DNA of 64,000 nucleotides from Bacteroidia bacterium (GTDB lineage: Bacteria > Bacteroidota > Bacteroidia > J057): positions 62,001 through 126,000 of the forward strand of contig JAUIKF010000014.1 of the NCBI GenBank assembly GCA_030430575.1. The letters are read 5' to 3'. Position numbers and translations under genes: made by a program. Positions 53,488 to 63,121 of this stretch are shown in pieces (the first letter of the stretch is position 1; every line of letters begins with the position of its first letter). Below the pieces are notes generated by a model. That model did not search any database. It saw nothing but the letters and a program-made list of their open reading frames with translations, and had not been told where the DNA came from.

Positions 53488-53630
53488 TGGATAAAGAAAA
53501 AATTAATATAATCAGCCATTCCCCATTTAAACCAAATAAGACATAGAAGTGCATATAAGTAGCCAGTTATTTCCTTCTTCTATGTTCTTATTTTGATTTT
53601 AACTTTCATTTTTATTTTTATTCATCGCTA

Positions 53631-54998
53631 ATGAAAGTGAATGCCATATTCGATATTGGAAAAACAAACAAAAAGTTTTTCCTTTTTGATTCCTCCTACC
53701 AGGAAGTATTCAAATCATACACCTCTTTTGAGGAGGTCAGAGATGAAGATGGCTTTCCCTGCGATGACCTTCAGGCGATAGAATCTTGGGCCATAGATAG
53801 CCTGAATCGTATATCTCAAGAAGGTAAATTTGAGGTAAGGACCCTTAATTTTTCTACTTATGGAGCGAGCTGGGTCCATATTGATAAAAATGGTCAGCCG
53901 CTCACCCCTTTATACAATTATCTTAAGCCTATCCCAGAGGAAATCTTAGCGTCTTTTTATGCTAAATATGGGGATGAATTAACCATTGCAAAAGAGACTT
54001 CCTCTGCTCCTTTAGGCATGCTCAATTCTGGATTGCAGCTGTATTGGCTTAAATATGCACGTCCAGAGATATTTGCTCAGATTCGCTGGTCGCTGCATTT
54101 TCCTCAATATTTGAGTTACCTATTTACTTCCATTCCGCTCAGTGAATTTACAAGTATAGGGTGCCATACATTTTTGTGGGATTATGCTAAAAATGATTAC
54201 CATTCCTGGGTGTATGCCGAAGAGCTGGACCGAATCCTCCCGCCAGTTGTCAATACACAAACCAGTATTAATGTAACAGATGGAGGGAAAAAATATAAGA
54301 TAGGCGTTGGAATTCACGATAGCTCAGCAGCCTTATTGCCCTATCTTCAAGCGCAGCGTAAACCTTTTTTACTGGTTTCTACAGGAACCTGGAGTATTTC
54401 CATTAACCCTTTTAACCAAGAGCCCTTATCTGATGAGGATTTGAGGCAGGATTGTTTAAGCTTTCTGAGTATGGAGGGGAAAGGCATTAAAGTCTCCCGG
54501 TTGTTTTTGGGCTATGAGTATAGCTTACAAGTCAAAAAGCTTTGCGAATATTTTGCGAAGGAATCAGGATATCATAAGTATGTGAAATTTACGCCTGATA
54601 TATATGCAAAATTAAATCAGGCCTACGCCCATCACTTTCACTTTGAATCCATAAAAATAAATAGGGAACAGCCTTCAGCAACCTCCTTAGCACCCTTCCA
54701 AACCTTTGAAGAAGCCTATCATCAACTGATGATGGAATTGGTCGAATTGCAAATTCAATCATGCGAAAGGGCTATTGGAAATACCCATATATCCAAGCTA
54801 TTTATTGATGGAGGATTTGCCGACAATGAGATATATGTCCGATTATTAACCAATCATTTTCAAGACCTTAAAATCAGGACAACCAAGTCCCCGCTAGGCT
54901 CTGCTTTAGGCGCAGCCATGGCTATTTCAATCAAGGAGCCTGATAAGCATTTTTTGCGACAGAATTATCAGCTCAAAAAACATAAATATCGTGTGTAA
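53631..54998 (+). CDS. rhaB: FGGY-family sugar kinase, probable rhamnulokinase
   Basis: A 455-residue FGGY carbohydrate kinase. N-terminal phosphate loop FDIGKTNKKFFLFD, STYGASWVHID, the substrate region LGMLNSGLQLYWLKYARPE, and FPQYLSYLFTS. The C-terminal half has GVGIHDSSAALLPYL, LLVSTGTWSISINPF (ATP-binding), FIDGGFADNEIYVRLLTN and SPLGSALGAAM. Between the isomerase and lactate-type dehydrogenase genes, it should phosphorylate L-rhamnulose at O1. Similar to fuculokinases; the call as rhamnulokinase rests on context. A 143-bp gap before it holds a degenerate AACCAAATAAGACAT palindrome of the MITE-like family. Confidence 0.85.
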   Translation: MKVNAIFDIGKTNKKFFLFDSSYQEVFKSYTSFEEVRDEDGFPCDDLQAIESWAIDSLNRISQEGKFEVRTLNFSTYGASWVHIDKNGQPLTPLYNYLKPIPEEILASFYAKYGDELTIAKETSSAPLGMLNSGLQLYWLKYARPEIFAQIRWSLHFPQYLSYLFTSIPLSEFTSIGCHTFLWDYAKNDYHSWVYAEELDRILPPVVNTQTSINVTDGGKKYKIGVGIHDSSAALLPYLQAQRKPFLLVSTGTWSISINPFNQEPLSDEDLRQDCLSFLSMEGKGIKVSRLFLGYEYSLQVKKLCEYFAKESGYHKYVKFTPDIYAKLNQAYAHHFHFESIKINREQPSATSLAPFQTFEEAYHQLMMELVELQIQSCERAIGNTHISKLFIDGGFADNEIYVRLLTNHFQDLKIRTTKSPLGSALGAAMAISIKEPDKHFLRQNYQLKKHKYRV

Positions 54999-55021
54999 AA
55001 AGCTTATATCTATTCCTCAAC

Positions 55022-55159
55022 AACAAGGTTGTCATTTCGACCAACGGGAGAAATCTAACACGCCCTTTCGAGTGGTTATTTCTAGGCTTCTGGGCCACAT
55101 TGCTAGATTTCTCCTCCCTTCACAAAGCCTCAGATCGTCGAAATGACAACAGAGTTGTT
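55022..55159. repeat. TTGTCATTTCGAC-type palindromic repeat
   Basis: The ends AACAAGGTTGTCATTTCGA and the complement TCGAAATGACAACAGAGTTGTT form terminal inverted repeats; GAGAAATCTA and TAGATTTCTC pair inside. Known type of dispersed element in Bacteroidota genomes. It splits the rhamnose block between the kinase and the FMN enzyme. Confidence 0.7.
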
Positions 55160-55213
55160 ATGTAATAAAACTTTTTTCACCTAATAATAAATCGTCCACT
55201 ATTCTAATTTAAT

Positions 55214-56365
55214 ATGCAGCGCGGATTCAACCCAAATTATCCATCCATCATGGATCTCAGGAAAAAAGCAAAGAAGAAAATCCCTCGATTTGCATTTGAA
55301 TACCTGGATGGGGGCTGCAACTCTGAAGTTAATCTGAGGCGAAATACAGAGGAAATTAGGGAGGTTCAACTGAAGCCTTATTACCTGAGGGATCACAAAA
55401 CGCCCTCATTAAAGACTGAGCTGTTTGGGCAAGCATATGATGCTCCTTTTGGCATATCTCCTATTGGCCTACAAGGCTTGATGTGGCCCCGAGCCTCTGA
55501 AATATTGGCGAAAGCGGCCTTTGACCATAATATCCCTTTTATCTTAAGCACAGTAGCAACAGCTAGCCTGGAAAGCATTGCAGAAATCACAGAAGGCAAG
55601 GCATGGTTTCAATTGTATCACCCCAAAGAGGAAGAATTGACAGATGACCTCTTGAAACGGGCGGAAGCGGCCGGCTATAAAGTGCTTGTGATCCTGTCGG
55701 ATGTGCCTAGTTTTGGGTATCGCTCAAAAGAGATTAAGAATGGCTTAGCCATTCCGCCCAGGATGACGGTAAGCAATATATTGCAGATCATGAGCAGACC
55801 CAACTGGGCGCTTCAGACCCTTATCGCTGGTCAACCTACCTTTAAAAGCCTTACGCCCTATATCCCCGAAGGGATGAATTTGAGACACCTGGGATTGTTT
55901 ATGAACAACACTTTTACTGGAAAGCTCAATGAGGAAAAGGTTAAAGCATTGCGGGAAAAATGGAAAGGGAAATTGGTCATTAAAGGGATTGCCAGTGAAG
56001 AAGACACCGAAAAGGCCATCAAGTGGGGCCTCGATGGGATCATCGTTTCTAACCATGGCGGAAGGCAATTAGATGGGGGACAATCCACTATCAAAGCCCT
56101 TGTACCCATCGTGGAGAAATTCCAAAACCAGATAAAAATCTTAATCGATAGCGGCATTAGAACAGGGCCAGATATTGCGAGTGTATTGGCCAGCGGAGCA
56201 GAATTCGCCTTCCTGGGAAGGTCTTGCATGTATGGGGTAGCCGCCTTAGGTAAACATGGAGGGAATCATACCCTCTCCATGCTGAAAACGCAGTTAACAC
56301 AAGTCATGGATCAGCTTTGCTGTGAAAAAGTCACCGACCTCCCAAATCATTTGATACGATCATAA
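55214..56365 (+). CDS. lldD: FMN-dependent alpha-hydroxy acid dehydrogenase, probable L-lactate dehydrogenase
   Basis: A 383-residue FMN enzyme of the LldD/glycolate oxidase family. Motifs: PRFAFEYLDGGCNSEVNLRRN, PFGISPIGLQGLMWPRASEILAKAA, STVATASLESIAE, WFQLYHPKEEELTDDLLKRAEAAGYKVLVILSDVP, KGKLVIKGIASEEDTEKA, and the active-site SNHGGRQLDGG with catalytic His, then IDSGIRTGPDIASVLASGAEFAFLGRSCMYG. It oxidises L-lactate to pyruvate. Placed after the rhamnose enzymes it would finish the conversion of the C3 fragment (lactaldehyde to lactate to pyruvate). Substrate choice among 2-hydroxy acids is inferred. Confidence 0.9.
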   Translation: MQRGFNPNYPSIMDLRKKAKKKIPRFAFEYLDGGCNSEVNLRRNTEEIREVQLKPYYLRDHKTPSLKTELFGQAYDAPFGISPIGLQGLMWPRASEILAKAAFDHNIPFILSTVATASLESIAEITEGKAWFQLYHPKEEELTDDLLKRAEAAGYKVLVILSDVPSFGYRSKEIKNGLAIPPRMTVSNILQIMSRPNWALQTLIAGQPTFKSLTPYIPEGMNLRHLGLFMNNTFTGKLNEEKVKALREKWKGKLVIKGIASEEDTEKAIKWGLDGIIVSNHGGRQLDGGQSTIKALVPIVEKFQNQIKILIDSGIRTGPDIASVLASGAEFAFLGRSCMYGVAALGKHGGNHTLSMLKTQLTQVMDQLCCEKVTDLPNHLIRS

Positions 56366-56375
56366 TCCTATAGGA

Positions 56376-57767
56376 ATGGAAACCGAAAAACTCGTTCAAT
56401 CAGAAGAATTTGAACAACAACCCGTACCCTCCACTTACCTGAAATCCTGGAAAAGTTTCCTGGGCATGTATGCTGGAGAACATGCAGCTGGTACGGAGTT
56501 TATGATAGGCCCACTCTTTCTTGCAGCTGGTGTAAGTGCCTTTGATTTAATTATTGGCTTGTTGATCGGAAATTTACTGGCCGTGTTAAGTTGGCGATTT
56601 TTAACCGCTGAAATAGCCGTCAAAAACCGATTAACCTTATACTATCAACTGGAAAAGATCAGCGGCAAAAAGCTTGTCACCTTCTATAATTTGGCCAATG
56701 GGGTCTTGTTCTGTTTTCTGGCAGGCGCCATGGTGACGGTCTCTGCGACAGCTGTAGGCATTCCTTTTGACATGGAAATGCCGACATTGGAGGATACCCT
56801 GCCGACAGGATTGACGTGGATAATTATTGTCCTGGCGGTTGGAGCCGTTATTTCTATTGTTGCGGCTAAAGGTTATGATACGGTCTCTAAAGCTGCCAAC
56901 TGGATGGCCCCCCTTATCATTATTGCCTTCATTGCCTGCGGAGTAGTTGCTTTGGGACAGTTGGGGGTCAAAAGCTTTGCGGATTTCTGGAATGTATGGG
57001 GGGAAGGAAGAGAACCTATGGGAGATCAGATTAAGTATACTTTCTGGCATGTGGTTATGTGGTCATGGTTTTGTAATGTAGCTATGCACCTTGGGATGTC
57101 TGATCTCTCGGTATTCAGGTATGCAAAAAAACCTTCGGCAGGATGGACTACCGCAGCGGGTATGTATGTGGGTCATTATATGGCCTGGATCGTAGCAGCT
57201 TTACTGTATGCTGCATACATTGAATTACCAGATCAAGCAGCTTTACTTGAAGCGGGGAAGGCTCCTACAGTAGCACCAGGACCTTTAGCTTATAATGCGA
57301 TTGGCATCTTTGGTATTCTCGCCGTAATCATTGCAGGATGGACTACCGCCAATCCAACCATCTATAGAGCTGGGCTTGCCTTTCAGGCGATTTTCCCCAA
57401 GGCTTCTACTTTCTGGATGACCATTTTGGCGGGTACTTTGGCAACTATAGCGGGACTTTTTCCCGCCTTTGCCATGCAATTACTGGGGTTTGTAGCCTTA
57501 TATGGCTTTATCCTGGCACCTGTAGGGGCTATTATCGTGTTTGAACATTTCTTCGGCGAAAAAGCAGGCATTGTCAAAAACTACGCAGAGAAAGCAAATA
57601 TCTCTTTTAACCTGGCAGTATTCCTAGCGTGGGGAATGAGTTTTGGGATTTTCTACTACCTCTCCGTTTCACAAGAGATATTTTTATCCTTTTTGACCCT
57701 TCCAGCCTGGTTGGCGGCAGGTATCTTGTTTTTGATTATTAGTAAATATTATCAAACAGAAAACTGA
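56376..57767 (+). CDS. NCS1/purine-cytosine permease-like transporter
   Basis: A 463-residue protein with about 12 membrane helices. Features are LGMYAGEHAAGTEFMIGPLFLAAGVSAFDLIIGLLIGNLLAVLSWRFLTAE near the N-terminus and later GWTTANPTIYRAGLAFQAIFP and LLGFVALYGFILAPVGAIIVFEHFF. These fit the NCS1 (nucleobase:cation symporter-1) group. It follows the lactate-type dehydrogenase by ten bases, so it belongs to the rhamnose operon. Its usual substrates are purines, cytosine or related rings, but in this place it may bring in rhamnose or lactate; this is inference. No other transporter is in the rhamnose block. Confidence 0.85.
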   Translation: METEKLVQSEEFEQQPVPSTYLKSWKSFLGMYAGEHAAGTEFMIGPLFLAAGVSAFDLIIGLLIGNLLAVLSWRFLTAEIAVKNRLTLYYQLEKISGKKLVTFYNLANGVLFCFLAGAMVTVSATAVGIPFDMEMPTLEDTLPTGLTWIIIVLAVGAVISIVAAKGYDTVSKAANWMAPLIIIAFIACGVVALGQLGVKSFADFWNVWGEGREPMGDQIKYTFWHVVMWSWFCNVAMHLGMSDLSVFRYAKKPSAGWTTAAGMYVGHYMAWIVAALLYAAYIELPDQAALLEAGKAPTVAPGPLAYNAIGIFGILAVIIAGWTTANPTIYRAGLAFQAIFPKASTFWMTILAGTLATIAGLFPAFAMQLLGFVALYGFILAPVGAIIVFEHFFGEKAGIVKNYAEKANISFNLAVFLAWGMSFGIFYYLSVSQEIFLSFLTLPAWLAAGILFLIISKYYQTEN

Positions 57768-58163
57768 GGAATGAAAATGGCGGTGAAGAACTGTATGACC
57801 ACAATGATGACCCTCATGAATGGCAAAACCAGGCAAAAATGAATAAATTCCACTCCAACCCAATCGTCTTCGCGGAAAATTTGGAGGCTTTGCGAACAAA
57901 TTTATCTGCGATCTCCCGCCAAAAAACGTTAAAAACGATTTGTAGCGGGAGTCCCCGGATATTTTTCTCCCAAAGCCTCGAAAAATTCCGGGGTGACGTT
58001 TTCTTTTTTATTTTTCATCTAAAAAAGGGGCATAGTTTTTACTTCGGAAAATGAGTGAACACCCCTAATAAGTAGTTGACAATTAAAATTGGCAACAAAC
58101 TGTCAACTACATTTGACAGATATGAAGGATGCTGGATAGCACTATCAAAAGTACAATCTGCGA
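57768..58163. other. 396-bp gap between convergent genes, with repeats
   Basis: No gene. It holds hairpin-forming segments: CTCCCGC (57913) with GCGGGAG (57945), CCCCGGA (57953) with TCCGGGG (57988) and the stem at 58072-58110. A 71-codon frame at 57839 lies over these repeats and is not a gene. Confidence 0.55.
58072..58110. terminator. GTAGTTGACA hairpin between convergent genes
   Basis: Perfect 10-bp stem GTAGTTGACA (58072-58081) with TGTCAACTAC (58101-58110) and a 19-base loop. Between the transporter gene at 56376 and the convergent symporter gene at 58164; probably a terminator or repeat. Confidence 0.5.
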
Positions 58164-59786
58164 TTATCCTGTAAAATAAATCAGGATACCTATGATGACG
58201 ATGATAATAAAGGCAGAGGCCAAGATATCCGCCCAGTTATAGTTTTTTCGACTTTCAGCCTTGTGTTCAGGAGTCAGTGTACCGAAGGTGAGTCCGGAAA
58301 GCTTGCTTTCCATAGGTTTTTCAGTCATCAGGCTGACACCGACCAACACAATTACACAAACCACAAAGATGAGTATCGCAAAATGAGAGAATGGAATGGC
58401 GGATATGCTTCCGAGGATTCCCGTAAATTCTGTTCCCTCATTAAATGTTTTTATGGTATCGAGTGTCAGGCGAAACAGGCCAATGACCAATCCCACATAC
58501 AAGGTAGCCATAGCGCCTTTTGCATTGAGCCTTTTGTAAAAAATCCCCAGCAAAAAGATCACAGTGATCGGTGGGGCAATATAGGATTGTACAGATTGTA
58601 GATAGTCGTATAGGGTGCCAGGCGCATTCTTCATGACTGGAATCCAGGCAAAGCCCAAAACTACAATGATGGCGGTAGCGATCCTGCCGGTGGAAACCAG
58701 CTTTTTTTCAGAAGCCAGCGGGCGCAGTTTTTTGTAAATATCAATGGTGAAAAGGGTGGAACAAGAGTTAAAGACCGAGGCCAGAGAGCTCATTAAGGCT
58801 GCAAGCAAGCCTGCGGCGACCAGTCCTCTGATGCCATCTGGCAACAAGGTCTTTACCATGACAGGAAGCACCGCATTTGGCGTATCATACGTCAAAACGC
58901 CTTGCTTGCTCAAGGCAAAGGCTACCATGCCTGGTACCAGGAAAAGGAATACGGGCAGGATCTTTAGAAATCCGCCCCAAATCGCCCCTCTTCGGCCTTC
59001 CTTGAGATTTTTGGCTGTCAGGACACGCTGGACGATGTATTGGTCGGTGCACCAATACCAGATCCCAACGATAGCTCCCCCAAAGACCATTCCCGTCCAA
59101 GGATACTGGGGGTGATCCATAGGCTTCCACATATTGAAGTGTTCACTTCCAACGATCTCTTTTAAACCTGCCCATCCACCGATCGCTTCGTGGTTGAGCC
59201 CGATCAGGGTGACCGCCAAGGCTCCGCCGATCAGGATTAATGTCTGAAGCGCTTCCGTGTAAATGACGGCACGCATGCCTCCGATCACGGTGTATAATCC
59301 CGTGATCAATAAGGTTGCCACCGCTCCCGTCCAAAAATCAATGCCCAATAAAGCTTCAAAAACAATCCCGCCGGCATAGATGGAAACCGACACTTTTGTC
59401 AAAATATATCCAACAAGCGAAATGACAGACAAGAATCGTCGGGCACGCTCGTTATAGCGCTTTTCAAGGAATTCAGGCATGGTGAAAACCCCCGCCCGGG
59501 AATAAAAGGGAAGAAAGACCCAACCCAATAGTAGCACGATCCATGCATGCAATTCATAATGGGCCATAGGCATGCCACTTTCTGCACCTGCTCCCGCCAG
59601 TCCTACCAGGTGTTCTGACCCAATATTTGAAGCAAATATGGAAGCCCCCACGATAAACCAGCCTACATTCCTCCCTGCCAAAAAGTAATCCTCGGAATCC
59701 TTTTGCTTTTTTGAGATCACCCAAATGGCGATCGCCCCTAGGATAGCGAAATAAAGGCCAATAACAACCCAGTCTAAGCCTGTCAT
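58164..59786 (-). CDS. Sodium/solute symporter (SSS family), probable xylose/sugar symporter
   Basis: A 540-residue protein with about 14 membrane helices of the SSS/SGLT family. Features: DYFLAGRNVGWFIVGASIFASNIGSEHLVGLAGAG (helix 1 with Na+ site), GVFTMPEFLEKRYN, IYTEALQTLILIGGAL, YWCTDQYIVQRVLTAKNLKEGRRG and SLASVFNSCSTLFTIDIYKKLRP (Na2 site). The pattern is close to vSGLT-type sugar transporters. It lies downstream of xylA on the same strand, so it is likely the sugar importer of a xyl operon. Between it and xylA stands the repeat at 59833. Confidence 0.92.
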   Translation of the reverse strand: MTGLDWVVIGLYFAILGAIAIWVISKKQKDSEDYFLAGRNVGWFIVGASIFASNIGSEHLVGLAGAGAESGMPMAHYELHAWIVLLLGWVFLPFYSRAGVFTMPEFLEKRYNERARRFLSVISLVGYILTKVSVSIYAGGIVFEALLGIDFWTGAVATLLITGLYTVIGGMRAVIYTEALQTLILIGGALAVTLIGLNHEAIGGWAGLKEIVGSEHFNMWKPMDHPQYPWTGMVFGGAIVGIWYWCTDQYIVQRVLTAKNLKEGRRGAIWGGFLKILPVFLFLVPGMVAFALSKQGVLTYDTPNAVLPVMVKTLLPDGIRGLVAAGLLAALMSSLASVFNSCSTLFTIDIYKKLRPLASEKKLVSTGRIATAIIVVLGFAWIPVMKNAPGTLYDYLQSVQSYIAPPITVIFLLGIFYKRLNAKGAMATLYVGLVIGLFRLTLDTIKTFNEGTEFTGILGSISAIPFSHFAILIFVVCVIVLVGVSLMTEKPMESKLSGLTFGTLTPEHKAESRKNYNWADILASAFIIIVIIGILIYFTG

Positions 59787-59832
59787 AATGAATGATAGTT
59801 TATAGTTTGTGGTTTGTCTATTGCTCTTAACT

Positions 59833-59984
59833 TATACTTTAGACTGGGTGAAATGTCCTGTGAATAAAACCATATAAGAACATTTAAGAAAACTGCTTTT
59901 TGACCTTATATGCCCTTAAATGCCTTATATGGTTCAAAAATCGACCAAAAGTCAAAACGGACTTTCTATCAGGTCTAAAGTATA
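59833..59984. repeat. MITE-like palindromic element, copy 2
   Basis: A 152-bp element nearly identical to 5415-5575, with the same ends TATACTTTAGAC and GTCTAAAGTATA. It lacks a nine-base ACATATAAG unit found in copy 1. It lies between xylA and the symporter gene, inside what should be one operon, and may form a hairpin in the transcript. Confidence 0.8.
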
Positions 59985-60022
59985 GAACCTAAAACATAGA
60001 ACGTAAAACCTAAAACTTATTT

Positions 60023-61390
60023 TCATATATAATTATTGATAATATTCTCGAATAGCTCCTGCTTCCCGCTTCGCTGCTGCGGTTCTCCATGCGTAGATGC
60101 ATAGCTGGCAAGGTCCTCCATCGTCATTTTTCCGTCCTCAAATTCTTTGCCTGCCCCTGTATCAAAAGAGCTGTAACGCTCTTTTCGGAGGGAAAGATAA
60201 GCAGATTGGTCCATGATATCCTGGGCTGCGAGCAATGCCCGTGCAAAGGTGTCCATGCCCCCAATATGGGCATAGAAGATATCATCAAGATCGGTGGAAT
60301 TGCGTCGTGTCTTTGCGTCAAAATTGATCCCTCCTCCCTGAAGACCTCCACTTTGCAATAAAACGAGCATTGCTTCAGTCAACTCATTGACATTATTGGG
60401 GAACTGGTCTGTATCCCAGCCGTTTTGATAATCACCGCGATTGGCATCCATGCTGCCGAGTACCCGTGCATCGGCTGCTACCTGTAGCTCATGCTGGAAA
60501 GTATGTTGCGCCAGGGTGGCGTGATTCACTTCAATATTCAGCTTGAAATCGTCCATCAGGTCATAAGCCCTGAGGAAGTTGAGGCAGGTGGCTGCGTCGA
60601 AATCGTACTGGTGCTTGCTGGGTTCCATCGGCTTTGGCTCGATGAAGAAATTGCCTGTGAAGCCGTTTTGGCGTGCATAGTCGCGCGCCATGTGGAGGAA
60701 GCGCGCCATGTGGTCTAGCTCGCGCTGCATTTCGGTATTCAGCAAAGACATATACCCTTCGCGCCCGCCCCAGAAAACATAATTTTCACCCCCTAGCTTG
60801 ATGGTGGCATCCAGGGCATTTTGTACCTGTCCCCCGGCATAAGCCACTACCTCGAAATCGGGATTGGTCATTGCGCCATTCATATAGCGGGGATGAGAAA
60901 ACAGGTTGGCTGTGCCCCAAAGCAGGCGGACGCCTGATGCGTTTTGCTTGGCGGCGGCATAATCTGTCACTTCCTCCAGTCGCTTTTTGCTTTCGGTCAA
61001 ATTTGCCCCTTCTGCTACCAGGTCATAGTCATGGAAGCAATAATAGGGAATCCCCAGTTTGGTGATGAATTCGAAGCCCGCATCCAGTTTGTCCTTGGCC
61101 TGCTGGATAGGGTCATCGGAGACCAACCAGGGGAAGGTCTTAGTTCCATTGCCGAAGGGGTCGCCCCCCGTACCACAGAGCGTATGCCACCAGGCAACGG
61201 CGAACCTGAAATGTTCCTTCATGGTCTTATTGCCTACCATTCGGTCCTCGTCATACCACCGGAAGGCGAGTGGATTGTCGGTCCCTTTTCCTTCAAATGG
61301 AATTTTACCGATACCAGAGAAGAATTCTTTTTCTCCTGTTGTTAAGGTTATTTCTTCAGGTGTGGAAGTTGTATGGTTATGTGTATCCAT
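60023..61390 (-). CDS. xylA: Xylose isomerase
   Basis: A 455-residue class II xylose isomerase that converts D-xylose to D-xylulose with two divalent metals. Conserved: [34 protein letters not shown] with the catalytic His, [44 protein letters not shown] with metal-binding Glu, [34 protein letters not shown] and [15 protein letters not shown]. Length is typical for class II. It is between xylulokinase and the symporter on the minus strand, with a 64-bp gap from xylB. Confidence 0.97.
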   Translation of the reverse strand: MDTHNHTTSTPEEITLTTGEKEFFSGIGKIPFEGKGTDNPLAFRWYDEDRMVGNKTMKEHFRFAVAWWHTLCGTGGDPFGNGTKTFPWLVSDDPIQQAKDKLDAGFEFITKLGIPYYCFHDYDLVAEGANLTESKKRLEEVTDYAAAKQNASGVRLLWGTANLFSHPRYMNGAMTNPDFEVVAYAGGQVQNALDATIKLGGENYVFWGGREGYMSLLNTEMQRELDHMARFLHMARDYARQNGFTGNFFIEPKPMEPSKHQYDFDAATCLNFLRAYDLMDDFKLNIEVNHATLAQHTFQHELQVAADARVLGSMDANRGDYQNGWDTDQFPNNVNELTEAMLVLLQSGGLQGGGINFDAKTRRNSTDLDDIFYAHIGGMDTFARALLAAQDIMDQSAYLSLRKERYSSFDTGAGKEFEDGKMTMEDLASYASTHGEPQQRSGKQELFENIINNYI

Positions 61391-61454
61391 CTTTTGTTCT
61401 TTGTTAGATAGTAATCCTAATGTTTTCTTGTTGACAAATAGTAAAATCGGCTAG

Positions 61455-62948
61455 TTATTGATGGCCTGATCCTAAAAAATCTAGGTCCTTTCTCCAACGC
61501 TCGTAAGCGTGGCTATAGACGTCATTCATTTTTTCTGGCTCTATTGTTTTGATCATGTGATTGTTCTGCACCGCCTCTCGCACGGAGGCATATATGCCAT
61601 TGGCAACGCCTGCGGCTTTGGCTGCACCTATGGCGCCCGTGGTCTCGATGAGTTCAATCCTGCTGCCCATCAGGTTGGAAATGGTACTGGAAAAGATAGA
61701 AGATTGAAAAAGATTATCATTGCCCACACGAATTACCTGCACATCGAGGCCCATTTCTTTGAGGATATTCATCCCATAGACAAAAGAAAAAGCAATGCCT
61801 TCGAGCGCCGCTCTGAAGAAGTGCGCTTTATGGTGACGGTTGAATTGCAAATTGTTGATCTGGGCGCCTGGGGCCTGGTTGCCAAGCATACGTTCAGCTC
61901 CATTGCCGAAAGGCAAGATCCGCAGGCCATCCGCGCCCACAGGCACCGATGCGGCAAGCAGTTCCATGTCGTGATAGGACATATTGGCTTCTGCCATTTG
62001 CTGCTTGATCCAACTGTACTGGATGCCCGCACCATTGATACAGAGCAGGATACCGATGCGGTTTTGTGCAGGGGTGTGATTCACGTGAGCAAAGCCATTG
62101 ACCCGTGATTGAGAATCGTAGATGGGTTGATCTACGACCCCATAGACAACGCCGGAAGTCCCTCCTGTTGCTGAGATTTCTCCTGGTTCCAGCACATTGA
62201 GCGAGAGGGCATTATTGGGCTGATCACCTGCGCGGTAATTAATGGGGATACCCGCGACCAGGCCTGTAGCACGAGCCGCTGAAGGACTTACTTTCCCCTG
62301 CAATGAAAAAGTGGACAAGATTTCTGGTAAAAGGCCAGCATCAAATCCAAAATGATCCATCAGGAGCTCAGATGGCCTTTCCTCCAAAAAATCCCAAAGA
62401 ATGCCTTCTGATAAACCGCTGATCGTGGTCACGATGTCACCACTCAACCGCATGGCAAGGTAATCTCCAGGCAGCATGATTTTATCAATCCGTTCAAATA
62501 CTTCAGGCTCATGCTCCTTTACCCATTTGAGTTTGGATGCGGTGAAGTTGCCAGGTGAATTGAGTAGATGAGAATAACATTTTTCCTTCCCTATACTGGC
62601 AAGGGCCTGTTCTCCGATCTCAACTGCGCGGCTATCACACCAGATGATTGCTGGACGCAGTACTTGTTGATTGTTATCCACCAGCACCAAGCCATGCATC
62701 TGGTAAGCAATGCCAATCCCTTTGATGGAGGATGGATCAACTGAGGTTTGCAGCAAAAGATTTTTTGTTGCCAGGCACAGGTGATTCCACCAGGTTTCGG
62801 GGTGTTGTTCTGCCCAACCTTCCTGCGCAGCGAGCATCTCCATCTCCGTTTCCGGAGATTGGACTACTGCAAGGGGTTTGCCACTTGCAGCATCTACTAG
62901 TGCAGCTTTGATGGAAGAAGAGCCTATATCGTAGCCAAGTAAATACAT
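61455..62948 (-). CDS. xylB: Xylulokinase
   Basis: A 497-residue FGGY kinase. The ATG at 62948 (MYLLGYDIGSSSIK) was preferred over a TTG five codons upstream. Motifs: GYDIGSSSIKAALVD, WAEQHPETWW, IGIAYQMHGLVLVD with the conserved MH pair, IIWCDSRA, KLKWVKEHEPEVF, PGDYLAMRLSG, AGDQPNNALSLNVLEPGEISATGGTSGVVY (ATP loop, the catalytic Asp in GDQ). It forms xylulose-5-phosphate, feeding the pentose phosphate pathway. First gene of the xylB-xylA-symporter unit. Confidence 0.95.
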   Translation of the reverse strand: MYLLGYDIGSSSIKAALVDAASGKPLAVVQSPETEMEMLAAQEGWAEQHPETWWNHLCLATKNLLLQTSVDPSSIKGIGIAYQMHGLVLVDNNQQVLRPAIIWCDSRAVEIGEQALASIGKEKCYSHLLNSPGNFTASKLKWVKEHEPEVFERIDKIMLPGDYLAMRLSGDIVTTISGLSEGILWDFLEERPSELLMDHFGFDAGLLPEILSTFSLQGKVSPSAARATGLVAGIPINYRAGDQPNNALSLNVLEPGEISATGGTSGVVYGVVDQPIYDSQSRVNGFAHVNHTPAQNRIGILLCINGAGIQYSWIKQQMAEANMSYHDMELLAASVPVGADGLRILPFGNGAERMLGNQAPGAQINNLQFNRHHKAHFFRAALEGIAFSFVYGMNILKEMGLDVQVIRVGNDNLFQSSIFSSTISNLMGSRIELIETTGAIGAAKAAGVANGIYASVREAVQNNHMIKTIEPEKMNDVYSHAYERWRKDLDFLGSGHQ

Positions 62949-63018
62949 GATTTTGATGCTCAATTTACGACTAAATAATCCCCATTCCCACCAAAAATGG
63001 CCATTCTGGACAATTGCC

Positions 63019-63067
63019 CCCCTAGAATTAGATTTTTGGAGAGGCCTTTTCAGCTACATTTACCTCA
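63019..63067 (+). promoter_or_regulatory. 49-bp motif shared with the region before the rhamnose block
   Basis: Second copy of the motif at 48308. The first 20 bases (CCCCTAGAATTAGATTTTTG) are identical. The TACATTTA at 63054-63061 would serve as -7 box and lies 60 bases before the ATG of the GH88 gene. It also lies between the divergent xylB and GH88 genes. Confidence 0.6.
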
Positions 63068-63121
63068 GATAATTTTAGCAGCCCTCAGAGAGATTCCAAT
63101 AGACAACAAAAACATGTTATT

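Noticed and set aside
57839-58054. 71-codon plus-strand frame
   Set aside because: Consists of hairpin-forming repeats between convergent genes.
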